A DNA stretch of 64,000 nucleotides from Monodelphis domestica (lineage: Eukaryota > Chordata > Mammalia > Didelphimorphia > Didelphidae). The stretch spans positions 9,914,559 through 9,978,558 of the forward strand of contig NC_077232.1 in the NCBI RefSeq assembly GCF_027887165.1, read 5' to 3'. A program made the translations under genes and the position numbers. The number at the start of each line of letters is the position of its first letter. Position 1 is the first letter of the stretch. Shown in pieces: positions 44,066-55,215 of this stretch. The notes under the pieces are model-generated. The model was not told the origin of the DNA. It did no database searches and saw nothing but the letters and a program-made list of their open reading frames with translations.

Positions 44066-44444
44066 TAAGATGTAGTCGCTCCTGGAGGGCTGGGAATTGG
44101 TGCTCCAGAACAAATGTTGCCTCTTAAAATGGGTATGGAGAGGGGGTGCTGCCCCTGAAGGCTCTAAGGTGTTTCAGGAAGAAGAGGGAAGGGGGCTCCC
44201 CTTGGGTGGTGCAGATCATTGGCCTTGGCCTGCCAAGGTAGCAAGAGGGTCCTGGTGTGGCAACAAGCCCATAGATTGTTGAATATAAAACCCATCAGTT
44301 ACATGGCTTCATCTCCAGTGCTTGACTTGGAGAACAATGGCAGGGCTTGCTCAGATTCTGTCTTCCTGTCCAAAGCACTTATCAATCACAGTGCCTGGCC
44401 CAAGCTACCAAGTACCTACTTACTATTATGGGCACTTTTCATTT

Positions 44445-44640
44445 TTTAAACCCTTACCGTTCCTCTTAGAATTGATATTGTGTGTTTGTTCCAAGGCCGA
44501 AGAGCTGTAAGGGCTGGGCAATGGGGGTTAAGTGACTTGCCCAGGGTCACTCAGCTGGGAAGTGTCTGATTCCAAATTTGAATCCAGGACCTCCTGTCTC
44601 TAGAACTGGTGCTCTATCCACTGTGCCATCTGGCTGCCTC
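44445..44640 (-). mobile_element. tRNA-derived SINE copy
   Basis: TTTAAACCCTTACCGTTC, GGGGTTAAGTGACTTGCCCA and CTCTATCCACTGTGCCATCT give a nearly complete reversed copy. Confidence 0.9.
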
Positions 44641-44768
44641 AGAATAGCTTTAAGATTGGTGGTATTACCAGGCAGTTGGTTGCCTGCTCCCTCTCCCCTC
44701 AGCCCCTCAAACCAGGGGTACACTCTGATGTAGGTGGGGAGTGGGTTCCACCGGCCGGTCCATAAGCC

Positions 44769-44880
44769 TTTCTTAATGCCCACTATGCGCCAGGCACTGT
44801 GCTAAGCGCCGGGGTTACAAAGGACAAAAGTCTTGCTCTCCAGAAGCCTCTGGTCCAATGAAGAAGAAAGCCTGGACACA
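44769..44880 (-). mobile_element. Ancient L2/MIR-like tail
   Basis: ATGCCCACTATGCGCCAGGC, ACTGTGCTAAGCGCCGGGG and a CAAAGGACAAAAG end. It shares its landmarks with 35035-35170. Confidence 0.55.
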
Positions 44881-44899
44881 GCTCTGAACAAATCCGCTA

Positions 44900-46110
44900 T
44901 AGATGGGCTACATCGGAAGTAATCACCAGAGGGGAGGCACCGGCACCAGGCGGACTCCGGACTGGAGCGGGCCTGAAGCTGGGGAAGGAAGCGGAAAGGG
45001 CCGCGATCTGGGCCTGGGGACACCCGGGGCAAGTGTACACAGCTGGGAGAGTAAGCAGCCCAGGAGAAGGAACGGGAGGCCGATGGCCAAACGATGGCTT
45101 CTTTCCAGTCAGCCCGAGCACGCAGGCTCCCCGGGCAGCCGTTCCCTGCTGGGTACGGGCGGGCTCCTCCGCGGGGTCCCAGGTTGACGCCGGTGTCCTC
45201 CACGCTGGAGCGCCCTCGGCGAAATGTCTCCCGGAGCGTTCGGTTGGGCTCCCTCTGCAGCGGGCAGGGAACACTCCGGGGGCCGCGGGGGGGCGCCTCC
45301 TCTCAGGCTGCTCAGATACCTGAGGTTTTAGACTGAAGGTCGAGGGCGAAGAATCCACTTTACAGCCTTCCCCATCCGCACATCACACATCGCACATCGC
45401 CGCGGACCAGAATCGCCGGAGAGTCTCACCCAGAGGGGGCGGTGACGGTGGAGAGGCGTGGCCAGGGGAGGGGGAGAAAGCCCTTCTCTTCGGTTTGTGA
45501 TTGAGAGCTTTAAAAGAGGGTCCAGGCCTGCTTCAAACTCTGCAGCCTCCGCATTTGGACGCTCCCCTCCAGCCATCTCAGTGGGCTGCCCTCGAGGCGC
45601 TTCCACTCTAGTGAGTGATGGGGCTGGGCCATGTCCCTAAGCCTCTGGGGGTCCCCCACAGAGACACGCGTGGGCACAACGTGGCTGGCACCTGCGCAAG
45701 TAGACACGGAGAAGGGAGACAGGAAAGTTGTATAACCTGCTGTCACGGACTAAACTCTCGCAGCGATTCTAGAGAGCCTCTACGGACGCCACCTTCCGGG
45801 CAGCTCTAGGAGCCGGAGAGAGCTTCGAGAACTAGTGCGCAGGCGCCAGAACCCGCTCCCTACTCCCCCAAGGCCGGCAATCTACTGCGCAGGTCAGTTA
45901 GTCCCTTTCTACCACACCCATCTGGGTGGGGTTAAATGTGCTCGAGGTCGGTCCATGCCGCCTGTGTGGACTACTACGCATGCGCCTGTGCTGCGCTCCT
46001 CGTTTACGGAGGCGGCTTCTTTCTTTTCTGGGCCCGAAAGCCTCTGCTCTGGGAGGGAGGGGCTCCTTGGTTTACCGCGGTGAGGCCCTGGCCGCTCCGG
46101 AGGAGAAGCC
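44900..46110. promoter_or_regulatory. Orphan CpG-rich region with NRF1-like sites
   Basis: CpGs are dense and repeats absent. TGCGCAGGCGC at 45836-45846, TGCGCAG at 45886-45892 and ACGCATGCGCC at 45976-45986 resemble NRF1 sites, common in CpG-island promoters. No coding exon that I recognise lies in or just after it. It might serve the decayed PLAAT copies downstream, an unrecognised gene on either strand, or nothing. Confidence 0.5.
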
Positions 46111-46604
46111 CAAGGTCCTGAAGCTGGCTCTTAAAGGGCAACACACATGTTAATCTGAACAGCCGGTGGATGGGTGAGAATCATACTTCTGTAGTCCAAA
46201 GTCCTCCTCTTGCAAATCAGGAAATTGAGACTCAGAAGCAGCAGGTGCAGTCATCAGTGCATTGTACCGATGGGGAAACTGAGGCAGGGATGTCACAGCT
46301 AGTCCACCTATTTTCCGGAGAAGGGAAACTGAGACTCAAGATCATTCCCTTCCCTCCCCCCCAAGCCACACAGAGTTTGGTCCTGATTTCTGCCTCTCTA
46401 AAGGACGCCAGAGGCAGCAGCCCAGCCCCGCCCCAGGAATGAGGCAGGTCTTAGAGTTGATTTGAAGGTCCAGGTTTTGTAAAAGAAGGGCCAGCTGTTA
46501 GAGTGCCAACCCCACACCTTTGCACTGGCTGTGCCCATGCTTGGCAGGCTCTTACCTCCTCCTTCGTCTTCCTTAGACTCCTTTACAGAGTTCAGCTCCA
46601 GCAT

Positions 46605-46845
46605 ACAGAGCCTGGGCCTGGAGTAAGGAGGACCTGTGTTCAAATTTGGCCTCAGCCACATCCTGGCTGTGTGACCCTGGGCAAGTCACTCCTGTCTGCC
46701 TTAGTTTCCCCATATGTAAAGTGGGGACAATCACAACAGCACTTTCCCATGGCTGTTGTGAGAATCAGATGAACTAATCCTGGAGAAGGGCTTCAAATGG
46801 TGCCTGGAACACAGTAGGTGCCATATAAATGGTAGTTGTTGTCAC
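46605..46845 (+). mobile_element. Full-length MIR
   Basis: GTTCAAATTTGGCCTCAGCC, TGTGTGACCCTGGGCAAGTC, TAGTTTCCCCATATG and GTGCCTGGAACACAGTAGGT are all present in order. Confidence 0.9.
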
Positions 46846-48614
46846 TATAATTATTCCTCCTTTGCTGGAAGCCCCATGGGGTCTCTCTCCCCTGGGAGAT
46901 GAGCTGCTGTACCCCTGTCTACACCTGGAGGAGGAAGGGCCCTGTTTTTGCATGCCACATACCTGGGGTGTTCCAGGTACCTGTGAAGCATGAATGAGGC
47001 TCTGGGCCCTGGCATCCACCAACCCCTTCCTCCCCCTCTGGGATTCTAGGAAACAGAAACAGAGGGAGGGCAGTGATATTCCGAGAACCTCTGTTGGGAC
47101 CCTTTGCCTTTCTATTCCATCCCTTCCTTGGGTTTCTCACTGTTCTGCTTCATCATCTCATCCCCTCCCCTCTTTTGGGGTGTGTCTGCCCCAAGGTCCA
47201 GACTTTGCCCCATTTTGTTAAGTCCTGTTTCTGGAAGAGTCAAAAGGCATGAGCTCATCTGGGTCCCTTGGAGACCCCCAGGGATGGGCGCATCCCCATG
47301 GCAAAGGCAGAAGAGGATGGGGAGACATTCTCAGAACACATTAGATAATTGGTTAAAGCCGTGCCCAGAAGCTTCTGAGAAAAGTGTCATCATTTTTCCA
47401 GGGAACAGGGAAGGCTGCAAACAGGGGCAGCCCCTTGAACCCACAATGTAAATGAAAATGATTTATGTCATGTCGATGAAATGGCTCCCATCAAGGGTGG
47501 CTGGGCACCTGCCGGGCAGAATAGATGACCAAATGGCTGAGATGGTGGGTGTGTTTGGGGAATGGAAGGGGTTTATGATGCCAGTCCATGGAGGTGCAGG
47601 ACTCCCAGAAGTGACTGCAGCTAATCCTTAAGGAGCATACACCTAGGGATCAGCACAATTGAGGTAAGGTGCCCGGAGCCATCAAAGACCACTCAGTTTG
47701 ACACGGTCCACATAGAAACCGGGGACTGCAAAGCAGCCCCCAGGAAGGATGGAAACACCCACTGAAACCACCCTAAGTGACTTTCATTATTAACATCCCC
47801 TTATTATTGGAATTGCTATGATTATTATTCTTACTTAGCCCCAGGAAAAATAGATGAGAGCAACATGCTTGCAGAGTCAATACAGATGTCCTACTCTGTC
47901 CCCCCAGGATATTACCAGGAGATCCCACTTATAAAGTTAAACCTAAGGATTCTTATATACCCACTTAGATAGGACCCTCTTTTCTAGGCATAAAAACTTC
48001 TGGCAAATCTGTGCTCTGAATTCTCTAATCTATATCTGGGTCATGTTGATTCTACCCTCTGATCCTGCACTTAGCAACAATGTTTCATTGATTATCTCCC
48101 TAGGCTTCCCGTCTGTTGTTAGGTTCCATGGAAACATGTATGTTGAGAATGAAACTGTATCCCAAGTAGATGTGTGATCATGAGGGTATAAAATAAAGCC
48201 AGGCCTCAGCCAAGGTGGAACAGTTTATCCTGTGAAACCTGTGCTGCAGGTTGAATGCAAAAGCTGTGTCCCATCCATCATTTTGCCGACACCGTCCCAC
48301 CTCCAAGACCCCATCCCCTGTGGGAGGCTGGCCCACCCCACAGCAGCAAGGAAACAGACTGTGCAATAACTTAGCACTGCAGGCTGCAGAAAGTTAGCAC
48401 CTACTAAATACTTAGCAAGACAAACTAGTGGTCAGAACCATAGTCAGACATTGATATCTTACACTGACATACAGATGATGAATATATCCACATTACAAAT
48501 CCAGACTTGGAACCTCAATCAAGAAACCTGCCAAACCAAAGAACCTTTTCATCTCAAAGCTACCCACACAAAATATAAACATTAGCAGAAGAAATCAGAA
48601 TGATATGGGAATAG
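46846..48614 (+). other. Intergenic, possible old LTR at 47.8-48.4 kb
   Basis: Near 48185-48196 the string GGTATAAAATAAAGCC puts a TATA box and a poly(A)-like hexamer together, as in some LTRs. I see no paired LTR ends. The rest is not recognised. Confidence 0.3.
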
Positions 48615-48775
48615 AGAGCATCAGGCCTGGAGATGGGAGTCCTGGGTTCCAGTCTGGTCTCAGATACTTCCCAGCTGTGTGACCCTGGGTAAGTCACTTA
48701 ACCCCAATTGCCTAGCCCTTACCTCTTTTCTGCCTTGGAACTGCTTCTCAATATTGATTCTATGACAGAAGTGAA
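48615..48775 (+). mobile_element. tRNA-derived SINE, forward
   Basis: GAGCATCAGGCCTGGAGATG, CAGCTGTGTGACCCTGGGTA, TGCCTTGGAACTGCTTCTCA and a T-containing tail. It forms an inverted pair with the next element. Confidence 0.88.
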
Positions 48776-48795
48776 CATTTTTATTTTTATTTTTT

Positions 48796-48961
48796 TAAAC
48801 CCTTACCTTCTGTCTTAGAAGAGTGGTAAGGGCTAGGCAATGGGGCTTAAGTGACTTGCCTAAGGTGGCACAGCTGGGAAGTGTCTGAGGTCAGATTTGA
48901 ACCCAGGACCTCCCATCTCTAGGCCTGGCTCTTCATCCACTGAGTTACCCAGCTGCCCCCA
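48796..48961 (-). mobile_element. tRNA-derived SINE, reverse
   Basis: TTTAAACCCTTACCTTCTGT, AAGTGACTTGCCTAAGGTGG and CACTGAGTTACCCAGCTGCC. Only about 20 nt separate it from the forward copy, tail to tail. Confidence 0.9.
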
Positions 48962-49850
48962 GAAGCTAATGTTTTTTGAAAAATGATACCGTTGAAGGCC
49001 CAGTCATTCCTGCTAACTTGCCTTCTCCTGGAATTGTCTGAAGAATGTTCTTGCAGAGTCTACAGATGAGATTAAATTCTAATACTTTATTCACTTACAA
49101 AAAGAACTTATTTTGATCCTCTTGTGCAAAACACACAGAATGTTAAATGTAAAAAAAATTAAGAGCAGGATAACTTGTCTCAGATTTTTTTCTAGATGAA
49201 CTAAGCTGAAAAAGATGAGAGGAACAAGATATATCTTAATAATAGTATATATAATAATAGTAGCAATTTATCAGTGGAATTGTGAAAACGAAGCATCTTT
49301 GAAATGCTGAGGCATTTCACAAAGACACAAATTAGCTGGCCTGAATTAAACATCAGACACGTGTTAGCCTTCAAAAACCGATGTCAAATCCAAGATCCTC
49401 CAATATTCCCGAGAGTCTGACACCCCCGGAACGGCGCTGGAACTTGTGCATTCTCATAGACCACTTGGGGCTCATTTACCCACAACAGTCCAGACATAAT
49501 ATTGATACCAAGCTGCTTGGTATCAGATCAGGTTTGGAATGGCTGTGTGTGTGTCTAAAGTCTGCCGGACTGTGGAAGGAGGCGGGAGGATGTAGCGAGA
49601 TTTCACAAATCTTGGGAAACAGCTGCTGCATGCTCAGCTCCTGTGTGTCCTTAGTCCTTGGGCAACAGAGGTCAGATGGGAGGAACGGGGAATATTCCCT
49701 GATTTCTCTTTTTTTCTTTTCCACCCATGCACGAGAGTCCACCCGTTCTCGAGCGCCTCCCTCTTTGCACTGTGCACTGACATGGGGGAGGCCCCAGGTC
49801 CAGGAAAGAGAATGCCATAGAGACAGGATTCTCACCTACAGCACAAAGGT
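48962..49850 (+). other. Intergenic; weak PLAAT exon-2-like trace
   Basis: Most is unrecognised. Around 49424-49495 the sequence CCGGAAC, CTTGGGGCTCATTTACC weakly resembles PLAAT3 exon 2. It lies about 840 nt before the exon-3 relic; in the live gene the same spacing is 899 nt. The similarity is too weak to annotate as an exon. Confidence 0.2.
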
Positions 49851-50264
49851 GCTGGGAATGAGTGTCTCGGGCTGATCAGATGCCCCTACTGGGCAAGAAC
49901 CAATGGTCCACACTCTTTATTTCCCCTCCAAAGATGGGAGAAGGAATCGCTGGGGCCCCACTGTGTGTGTAGTGTGACTCGTAGGTGCCATTTGCTTGCC
50001 TAGGCCAGCCTTTTTGCTTTAAGCACTTCCCATCCCCATTAAAGAGTTGCTGGGAGGGTCTTGGGGCTGCTTCTCCACAGCTGCCTGGATTCCCCTGGGC
50101 ACAAGTATTAGAGGTTAAGGCTCTGCTGATGAGCTCTTTCTCAAGGAGAGTTCCTGTATTCATCGGCAAGAAAAGTTGGGATCCATTCCCAGATGATAGA
50201 CTCCTGCGGGCTACCTGGAGCTGTTGGGTGCATCCCCATGGATGTGACACATTTGATGTCAGGA

Positions 50265-50465
50265 AGACAGCCAGACTCTCCCATAATGACTCCTTTGTGA
50301 CACTGCCAGAAAGCCAGGGCTAGAAAGCCCAGCTGCTCCCCCTCAGCCATATCACACATAGGGCCTGGAGGGCCACGAAGCAGTTGGGCATGAAGTGCAT
50401 TCTATGCTGACCCAAGTCTACTTAGTGTCCCGTCTGAGATACGGAAACCCTGGAAGCGTTCCGGT
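50265..50465 (+). pseudogene. PLAAT exon-3 relic A
   Basis: Blocks of PLAAT3 exon 3 survive in order: GCCAGGGCTAGAAAGCCC, CAGCTGCTCC, GGCCTGGAGG, ATGCTGACC, and CGTCTGAGATACGGAAACCC next to a GGTTAG donor-like end. About 60 nt from the centre and the catalytic-cysteine region are missing, and the frame is destroyed. Surrounding DNA is colinear with relic B. The original paralogue is unknown. Confidence 0.6.
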
Positions 50466-51532
50466 TAGTTGTGCATGGAAGGAGGAATGATTCTCAGCAC
50501 ATCCCAGAGCCAGGGGGGGGTGTGGTGGGCATGACAACATTCAGGGTATTTCCCAGTGTGAGGACCCAATGGGGCAGCTGGGAGGGACCTCAGGATTGCT
50601 CCATCTTCTCAGCCTGACTCCGGGCATGGTTCTCCAGTTGGAGACTTGGAAGGACCTTTCCTACCTGGGGATGGCATCTTGGCTTCTTGGGAAGAGGAGC
50701 AGAGACTTGTAAAACTCCACACAGCCCGAGCTCCTCCCAGGCCCCAGGCTCGCCATCATGGGATTGTTCCCAGCAGCCAGGACTTCTGTTAGTTTATGAA
50801 TTTTACACTTACTAGGATTCATGAGGGAGGCTAAGTGACGTCTCCCAGTGTTAGTCCCTTGGGGTTTAATGCCGCCTAGTTATGGTATGCTCATGGCTGC
50901 CTTTATTCATTCTTTTCCTGTTTTTTTTCCCTCCAAGTTTCCCCTTGTTTCAAGAGGTGCACAAAAACTATGCGAAGCCCACCAACTTAAGGTAGACCTT
51001 TGATTTAGATTCTCTTTGCAACGTCTCTCTTTTCCTCTCTACCTTTTTCATTCGGGAGTTGACACATTTCTACAAAGATGGATTGTAATCAGTCATGTTT
51101 CCCGCCCTTGCCTGCCATTTTGGTTCACCTGAGTTCGTAGTCGTCCCCACTCATCCTGGTGTTTTTAGTCCAGGAGCTTGGATTTGCCCCTTTCTCGGTG
51201 TCTCTTTTCTTTCCCCAGGGAGGTGATTTTCCCTAGGACCAAGGACCTTTAGAAGCAGTCTTGTCCCAGCTGAGTGCTTAGACAGAATGGAAGGCAGCCA
51301 GCTTCTACGCCCACTTGCCTTCCTCTCTCTGTAGAGCTGACTTCAGTGGCCTTTTTTTAAAGAAACTAACAGAACGAATAAGATGAATTCTAGGAGATTT
51401 TATAAGAAAAGCAATCCGTGTTTCACTATTATAAATACTATCAGTATTAGCATAGAAACAACAAAACCTACAGGATTGTGCCAATAAATGCAGAAAACAT
51501 CGATACGATATATAGCCCTCATTTATTTATTT
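50466..51532 (+). other. Intergenic, no gene seen
   Basis: The block TCTCAGCCTGACTCCGGGC near 50607 matches TCTCAGCCCGACCCGGGGC near 54999, extending the duplication described for the PLAAT relics. Otherwise unrecognised. Confidence 0.45.
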
Positions 51533-51962
51533 ATTTTAAAAGCCCTTTCCTTTAGTCTTGGAATGAATACTAAGTATCAGTTCCAAGGCAGAAGAGTGAT
51601 AAGGGCTAGGCAACTGGGGTTAAGTGACTTGCCCAGGGTCACACAGCTGGGAAGTGTCTGAAACCAGATTTGAACCCATGTAAAAATTAAATTTTTATCT
51701 CTAATAATAAAAATATTATATTTTATGAGGTTTATTAAGGATCATTAGAAATCAAGGAATAAAGAGGATACAAAATAAAAACCACGTGCCCATGGCTGAT
51801 GAGCCCATTTAAAATCCCCACTTTTAGCTTACCACTCTACTTGCTGCATTAAGTAGCAAAGGAAGAGAGAACGTGGCGTGGGAGGTGTTAGTGCCAGTTA
51901 AATACCAGGACCTCCCATCTCTGGGCCTGACACTCTATCCACTGAGCTTCCCACCTGCCCCC
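51533..51962 (-). mobile_element. SINE split by a nested LTR-like insertion
   Basis: The SINE tail and middle are at 51533-51678, ending TTTGAACCCA. The head resumes at 51908 with GGACCTCCCATCTC and ends CACTGAGCTTCCCACCTGCC. The intervening 225-229 nt starts TGTAAAAATT and contains ATAAAAACCACGTGCCCATG, a relative of the 300-395 sequence. CCCA and ACCA at the two sides could be a 4-bp TSD. Confidence 0.8.
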
Positions 51963-53799
51963 CCCCCCACCCTCCACCCCCAGGCTGACTTCTGACTATT
52001 CAGAGAAATGACACTCTGGACACTCTGGAGTCCGACCCCAGGCTCGGCAGCCACTCTGACCCCTTAGGCTTCCCAGATAGGAGGGAGATAGCAGATGGGG
52101 GTTTCAGGAGCCTAAAAAGGGGGCCTGGCCTACCTGCTGGTGAATCCTGGGTTTCCGACACCAAAATGATGTGGGAGAACTTTGAAGTAAAGCCCTGGAT
52201 CTGGGCAGGTAGCCTAGTCAGAAATGACAGGCTCTAAAAGTTAGCTTCAAAATAAAAAGAGGTTTATTAATTTGAATGTAAGTCAAATAGCCGAGGGAGA
52301 CGTGTGCAGGGGGGATACTGCCTCCTGCCTGCGTTTAATTTTAAGCCCTCCCCTGAAAAGCATAGGCATAGTAGATCCTTTTTGAAGTATGATCAAAATA
52401 AATATCTTTAAAACGCAGAGCCAGCATTATTCATAGTGGAGAAAGACTGGAGGCTTTGGATATAAGTGAAGGGGTTAAGGCAGGATCCTTTATCTTCCTT
52501 CTACCGTCATCTGACCTGATACTGGAAAAGAGAGTCATGGCAGCACTAGAAAGATATCCAAAAAAAGGTAGATATTCTCAGGGCCTAAAAATCATAGAAC
52601 TATTTTTGAGAGAAAATAAAAAGCAGTCAACCCTTTATTGTGTTGGCAAGGAGTACAAGCCATGGTTTTGTTGAATGAAAGCCAGAGTGGTTTCCCTCTG
52701 GGTGAAGCCAGCGAAATATTTCCAAATCAACAACAGAATCCAAAGGCCCTCCGTAGGCGAGACCCACATGGGGTCAATGGGATGTCAATAAAGCAGTGCT
52801 GAGTATATTCGAATCATGTGGATTCATTTATAGAAAAGGAGAGGCTGTGAATGATCCTTCTGGTTCAGGTCTTAAATTACGGAAGGCATTTATCTATCCT
52901 TATTGATAAATATAGATTAGCCTAGGAAATGATTGACGTGGTGGCGAGATGAAAAACTTTGGCTCGCCAGGCGCCATGTGGTATCTACATGGAAAATTCT
53001 GTAGCTTGTAAATTAACGAACAACAAATTCTTATGCTACAAATACAGACCTAAAAATATTCCCGAGAATTCAACACATGAACTGTTGCCATGACTCCAGA
53101 TTAGGAAAAGATGTCAGAAAATAGAGGCTTGGAGAAGAGATCAGAAGCATGTGGGAGCAGATCATCTCTGCCATCCCGCCTTCTACTGGAGTGGCTTGAG
53201 GTTTTCCTTGAGCCTGTGGAAGGTGAACGGTCTCCCAGGACTCTGATCCAGTTCCAGAAGTATTGATCCAATCCGATTATGCCATAGTCAAGAGAACGTT
53301 AAATAGGAAGGAATAAGAGCAGCAGTCACACGTCCCCAAAGAGTTCCTAGTTAAATTCCATCCAAGGAGACGAGAACGAGCTCATGAAAACAGTAATTGT
53401 CATCATAGGCAGCATGTTGTTGCACAGGGTGGGGGAAATGTGAGCATCTGCAGAATGCTTAGAAAAGACATGATGGGGCAGAAGAACACCAGAATGTCAT
53501 TATTCTTTATTAATAATAAAATGCCATATTTCCACCCTATAAATGGAAAAACAAAATATAGGTGAGAATTAAGCAAGTAAGCTTCTGGAAAAAAGACAAA
53601 ACTGTTGCCTAAAATTGTCTGGATATAACATTGATCTATTAAAATTTAGGGGCAGGGCAATATCGAGTTGGCTCAGTGGATAGTGAAGAAGGAGCAATGC
53701 TTTGGAGGTCTTGGAGCCCAGAAGCACCATAGATCCTGTGCGTTGGGTCCCATAGAAGCCAAGAAGAATAGGGAGAGGGAAGGGAATAAGCATTTAGCA
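51963..53799 (+). other. Unclassified, probably old retroelement DNA
   Basis: At 52240-52275 AAATAAAAAGAGGTTTATTAA resembles a reversed LTR poly(A) zone. A 72-codon frame (52456-52674) has no recognised relatives. No PLAAT exon is visible. Confidence 0.3.
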
Positions 53800-54032
53800 A
53801 AGTCCTGCCAAGTGCCACTAAGTCCTTTGCAAATCACTCATTTGATCCTCATCAGAATCCTGGGAAGGGTGGGTGCTAGTGTTAGCCTCATTTTACAATG
53901 GAGGAAACTGAGGCAGAAGTGAATTGATTTACCCTCAGGGTCACACTTCTGGCTCAGAGCTGAGGCAGGATTTGAATTCCTAACTCGACCCCAGGAACCC
54001 TGTCCACTATAACACCATCTAACTGCCATAGG
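53800..54032 (-). mobile_element. MIR element
   Basis: CATTTGATCCTCATCAGAAT, CCTCATTTTACAATGGAGGA, AACTGAGGCAGAAGTG and a CACCATCTAACTGCC head give the reversed MIR in order. Confidence 0.85.
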
Positions 54033-54610
54033 GAGGTAAGATTGATAGTCTGACTAGCCCACTCAGCTCTACTCCTAACCCACCAGCGTCCTCACATTCA
54101 TGAGCACTTCTGGGCACTAAGGGCTTGTCTAGGCAGAGAATGGTGGCGTAATTCAGGACTCTACTAAAACCCAAGGGTTCTTGGTGTAATGATGGGGAGG
54201 AGTAGGACAAAAGGACCGCTACAACTCTACAGTTGCATGAGGCAGGAATGACACCGGGAATGAGTGTGTAGTTTGGGCTGCTAGGATGCCTCCCAATGGT
54301 CCATGGCTGTGGCCATCCCAGAGATGGGAGAAAGAAGGACGTGCCATCTGCTTGGCTGGATCAGTCCTGCTGCCTCCCCAGCCTTTGGACTGCTCTGTCT
54401 GGGGCTGCCTGAGCCCCCCTAGCCCAGAGTTCTTGGAGCTGAGTTTGTACTGGGGCACTGAAATTGCACGAGTGTCTCCCAGTGGGTTGGAGTTGGGGGA
54501 CAACCAGCACTATCAGGAACATGGGCCGGACCCCAGGGACTGGCAGGGCTGACCCAGGAAAGGGTGGCTTCAGGAGGAGCTGACCGTGCTTTCTTCTTTT
54601 GGACTGAAAG

Positions 54611-54878
54611 GTCAATATGCTAGTTCTGCTAAATATCTATCAAGATGTCAGCCGTACAGGACAAAGCTCTGGTGAAGATGGAATTTTTGTCCATGGTCAT
54701 TGGAGTGGACAAGCCCCAGACCAATAGCAAAAATGAGGACTACCAGCTGTTGTCAAACAACAAGTCTGTACAGCAGGCCCTGCAAACCTTGAAGGAGGTG
54801 GGCAATGATGTTCTGTACAAGCTGATGGAAGAATACTTCTTGAACTACCTGAAAAGTGGGCCCCCTGGCAGCATTCAG
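54611..54878 (+). pseudogene. PLAAT exon-3 relic B
   Basis: Acceptor ACTGAAAG and donor CAG/gtgggt survive, and the length is 268 nt against 269 in PLAAT3. A one-base net change near the start shifts the frame before the internal ATG. After it the reading resembles PLAAT (MSAVQDKALVKMEFLSMV, then EVGNDVLYKLM). The NCEHF catalytic motif is replaced by an unrelated stretch, so no enzyme could result. The missing exons 2 and 4 are not seen nearby. It may instead be spliced as non-coding RNA. Confidence 0.85.
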
Positions 54879-55024
54879 GTGGGTCATTAAGAGTAATGGG
54901 CACTGGGCAGGCTTGGGGGGCTGGCATCTAGGCCAAGAACACTCCTAGGGCATTAGAGCTCGAGTGAACGGGTGCCCAGGGGACAAGGTCTGGTCCACTT
55001 TCTCAGCCCGACCCGGGGCCCAGA

Positions 55025-55215
55025 CCTCCTCATTTTATTTTATTTCATTTTTTAATCTGGAAAAGTTTAATTAATTAATTAAGAATTTTCCCCATGGTTA
55101 CATGATACATGTTCTTTCCCTCCCCTCCTCCCCCCCCCCAGCCTATGGGCAATTCCACAGGGTTTTACATGTGTCATTGATCAAGATCTATTTCCATATT
55201 ATTGATAGTTGCACT
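55025..55215 (-). mobile_element. L1 3' end fragment
   Basis: A T-rich tail, AATTTTCCCCATGGTTACAT, GGGCAATTCCACAGGGTTTT and CTATTTCCATATTATTGATA parallel the start of the 10164-10972 element. Confidence 0.85.

Noticed and set aside
49381-49875. 164-codon frame at 49.4 kb as a gene
   Set aside because: No domain is recognised; at best it crosses a weak exon-2-like trace, and the similarity is too low to call.
52456-52674. 72-codon frame at 52.5 kb as a retroelement protein
   Set aside because: I could not match it to reverse transcriptase, Gag or transposase motifs.
54645-54890. Relic B as a functional small PLAAT gene
   Set aside because: The catalytic cysteine motif is missing, the upstream part is frameshifted and no exon with the catalytic histidines is nearby.
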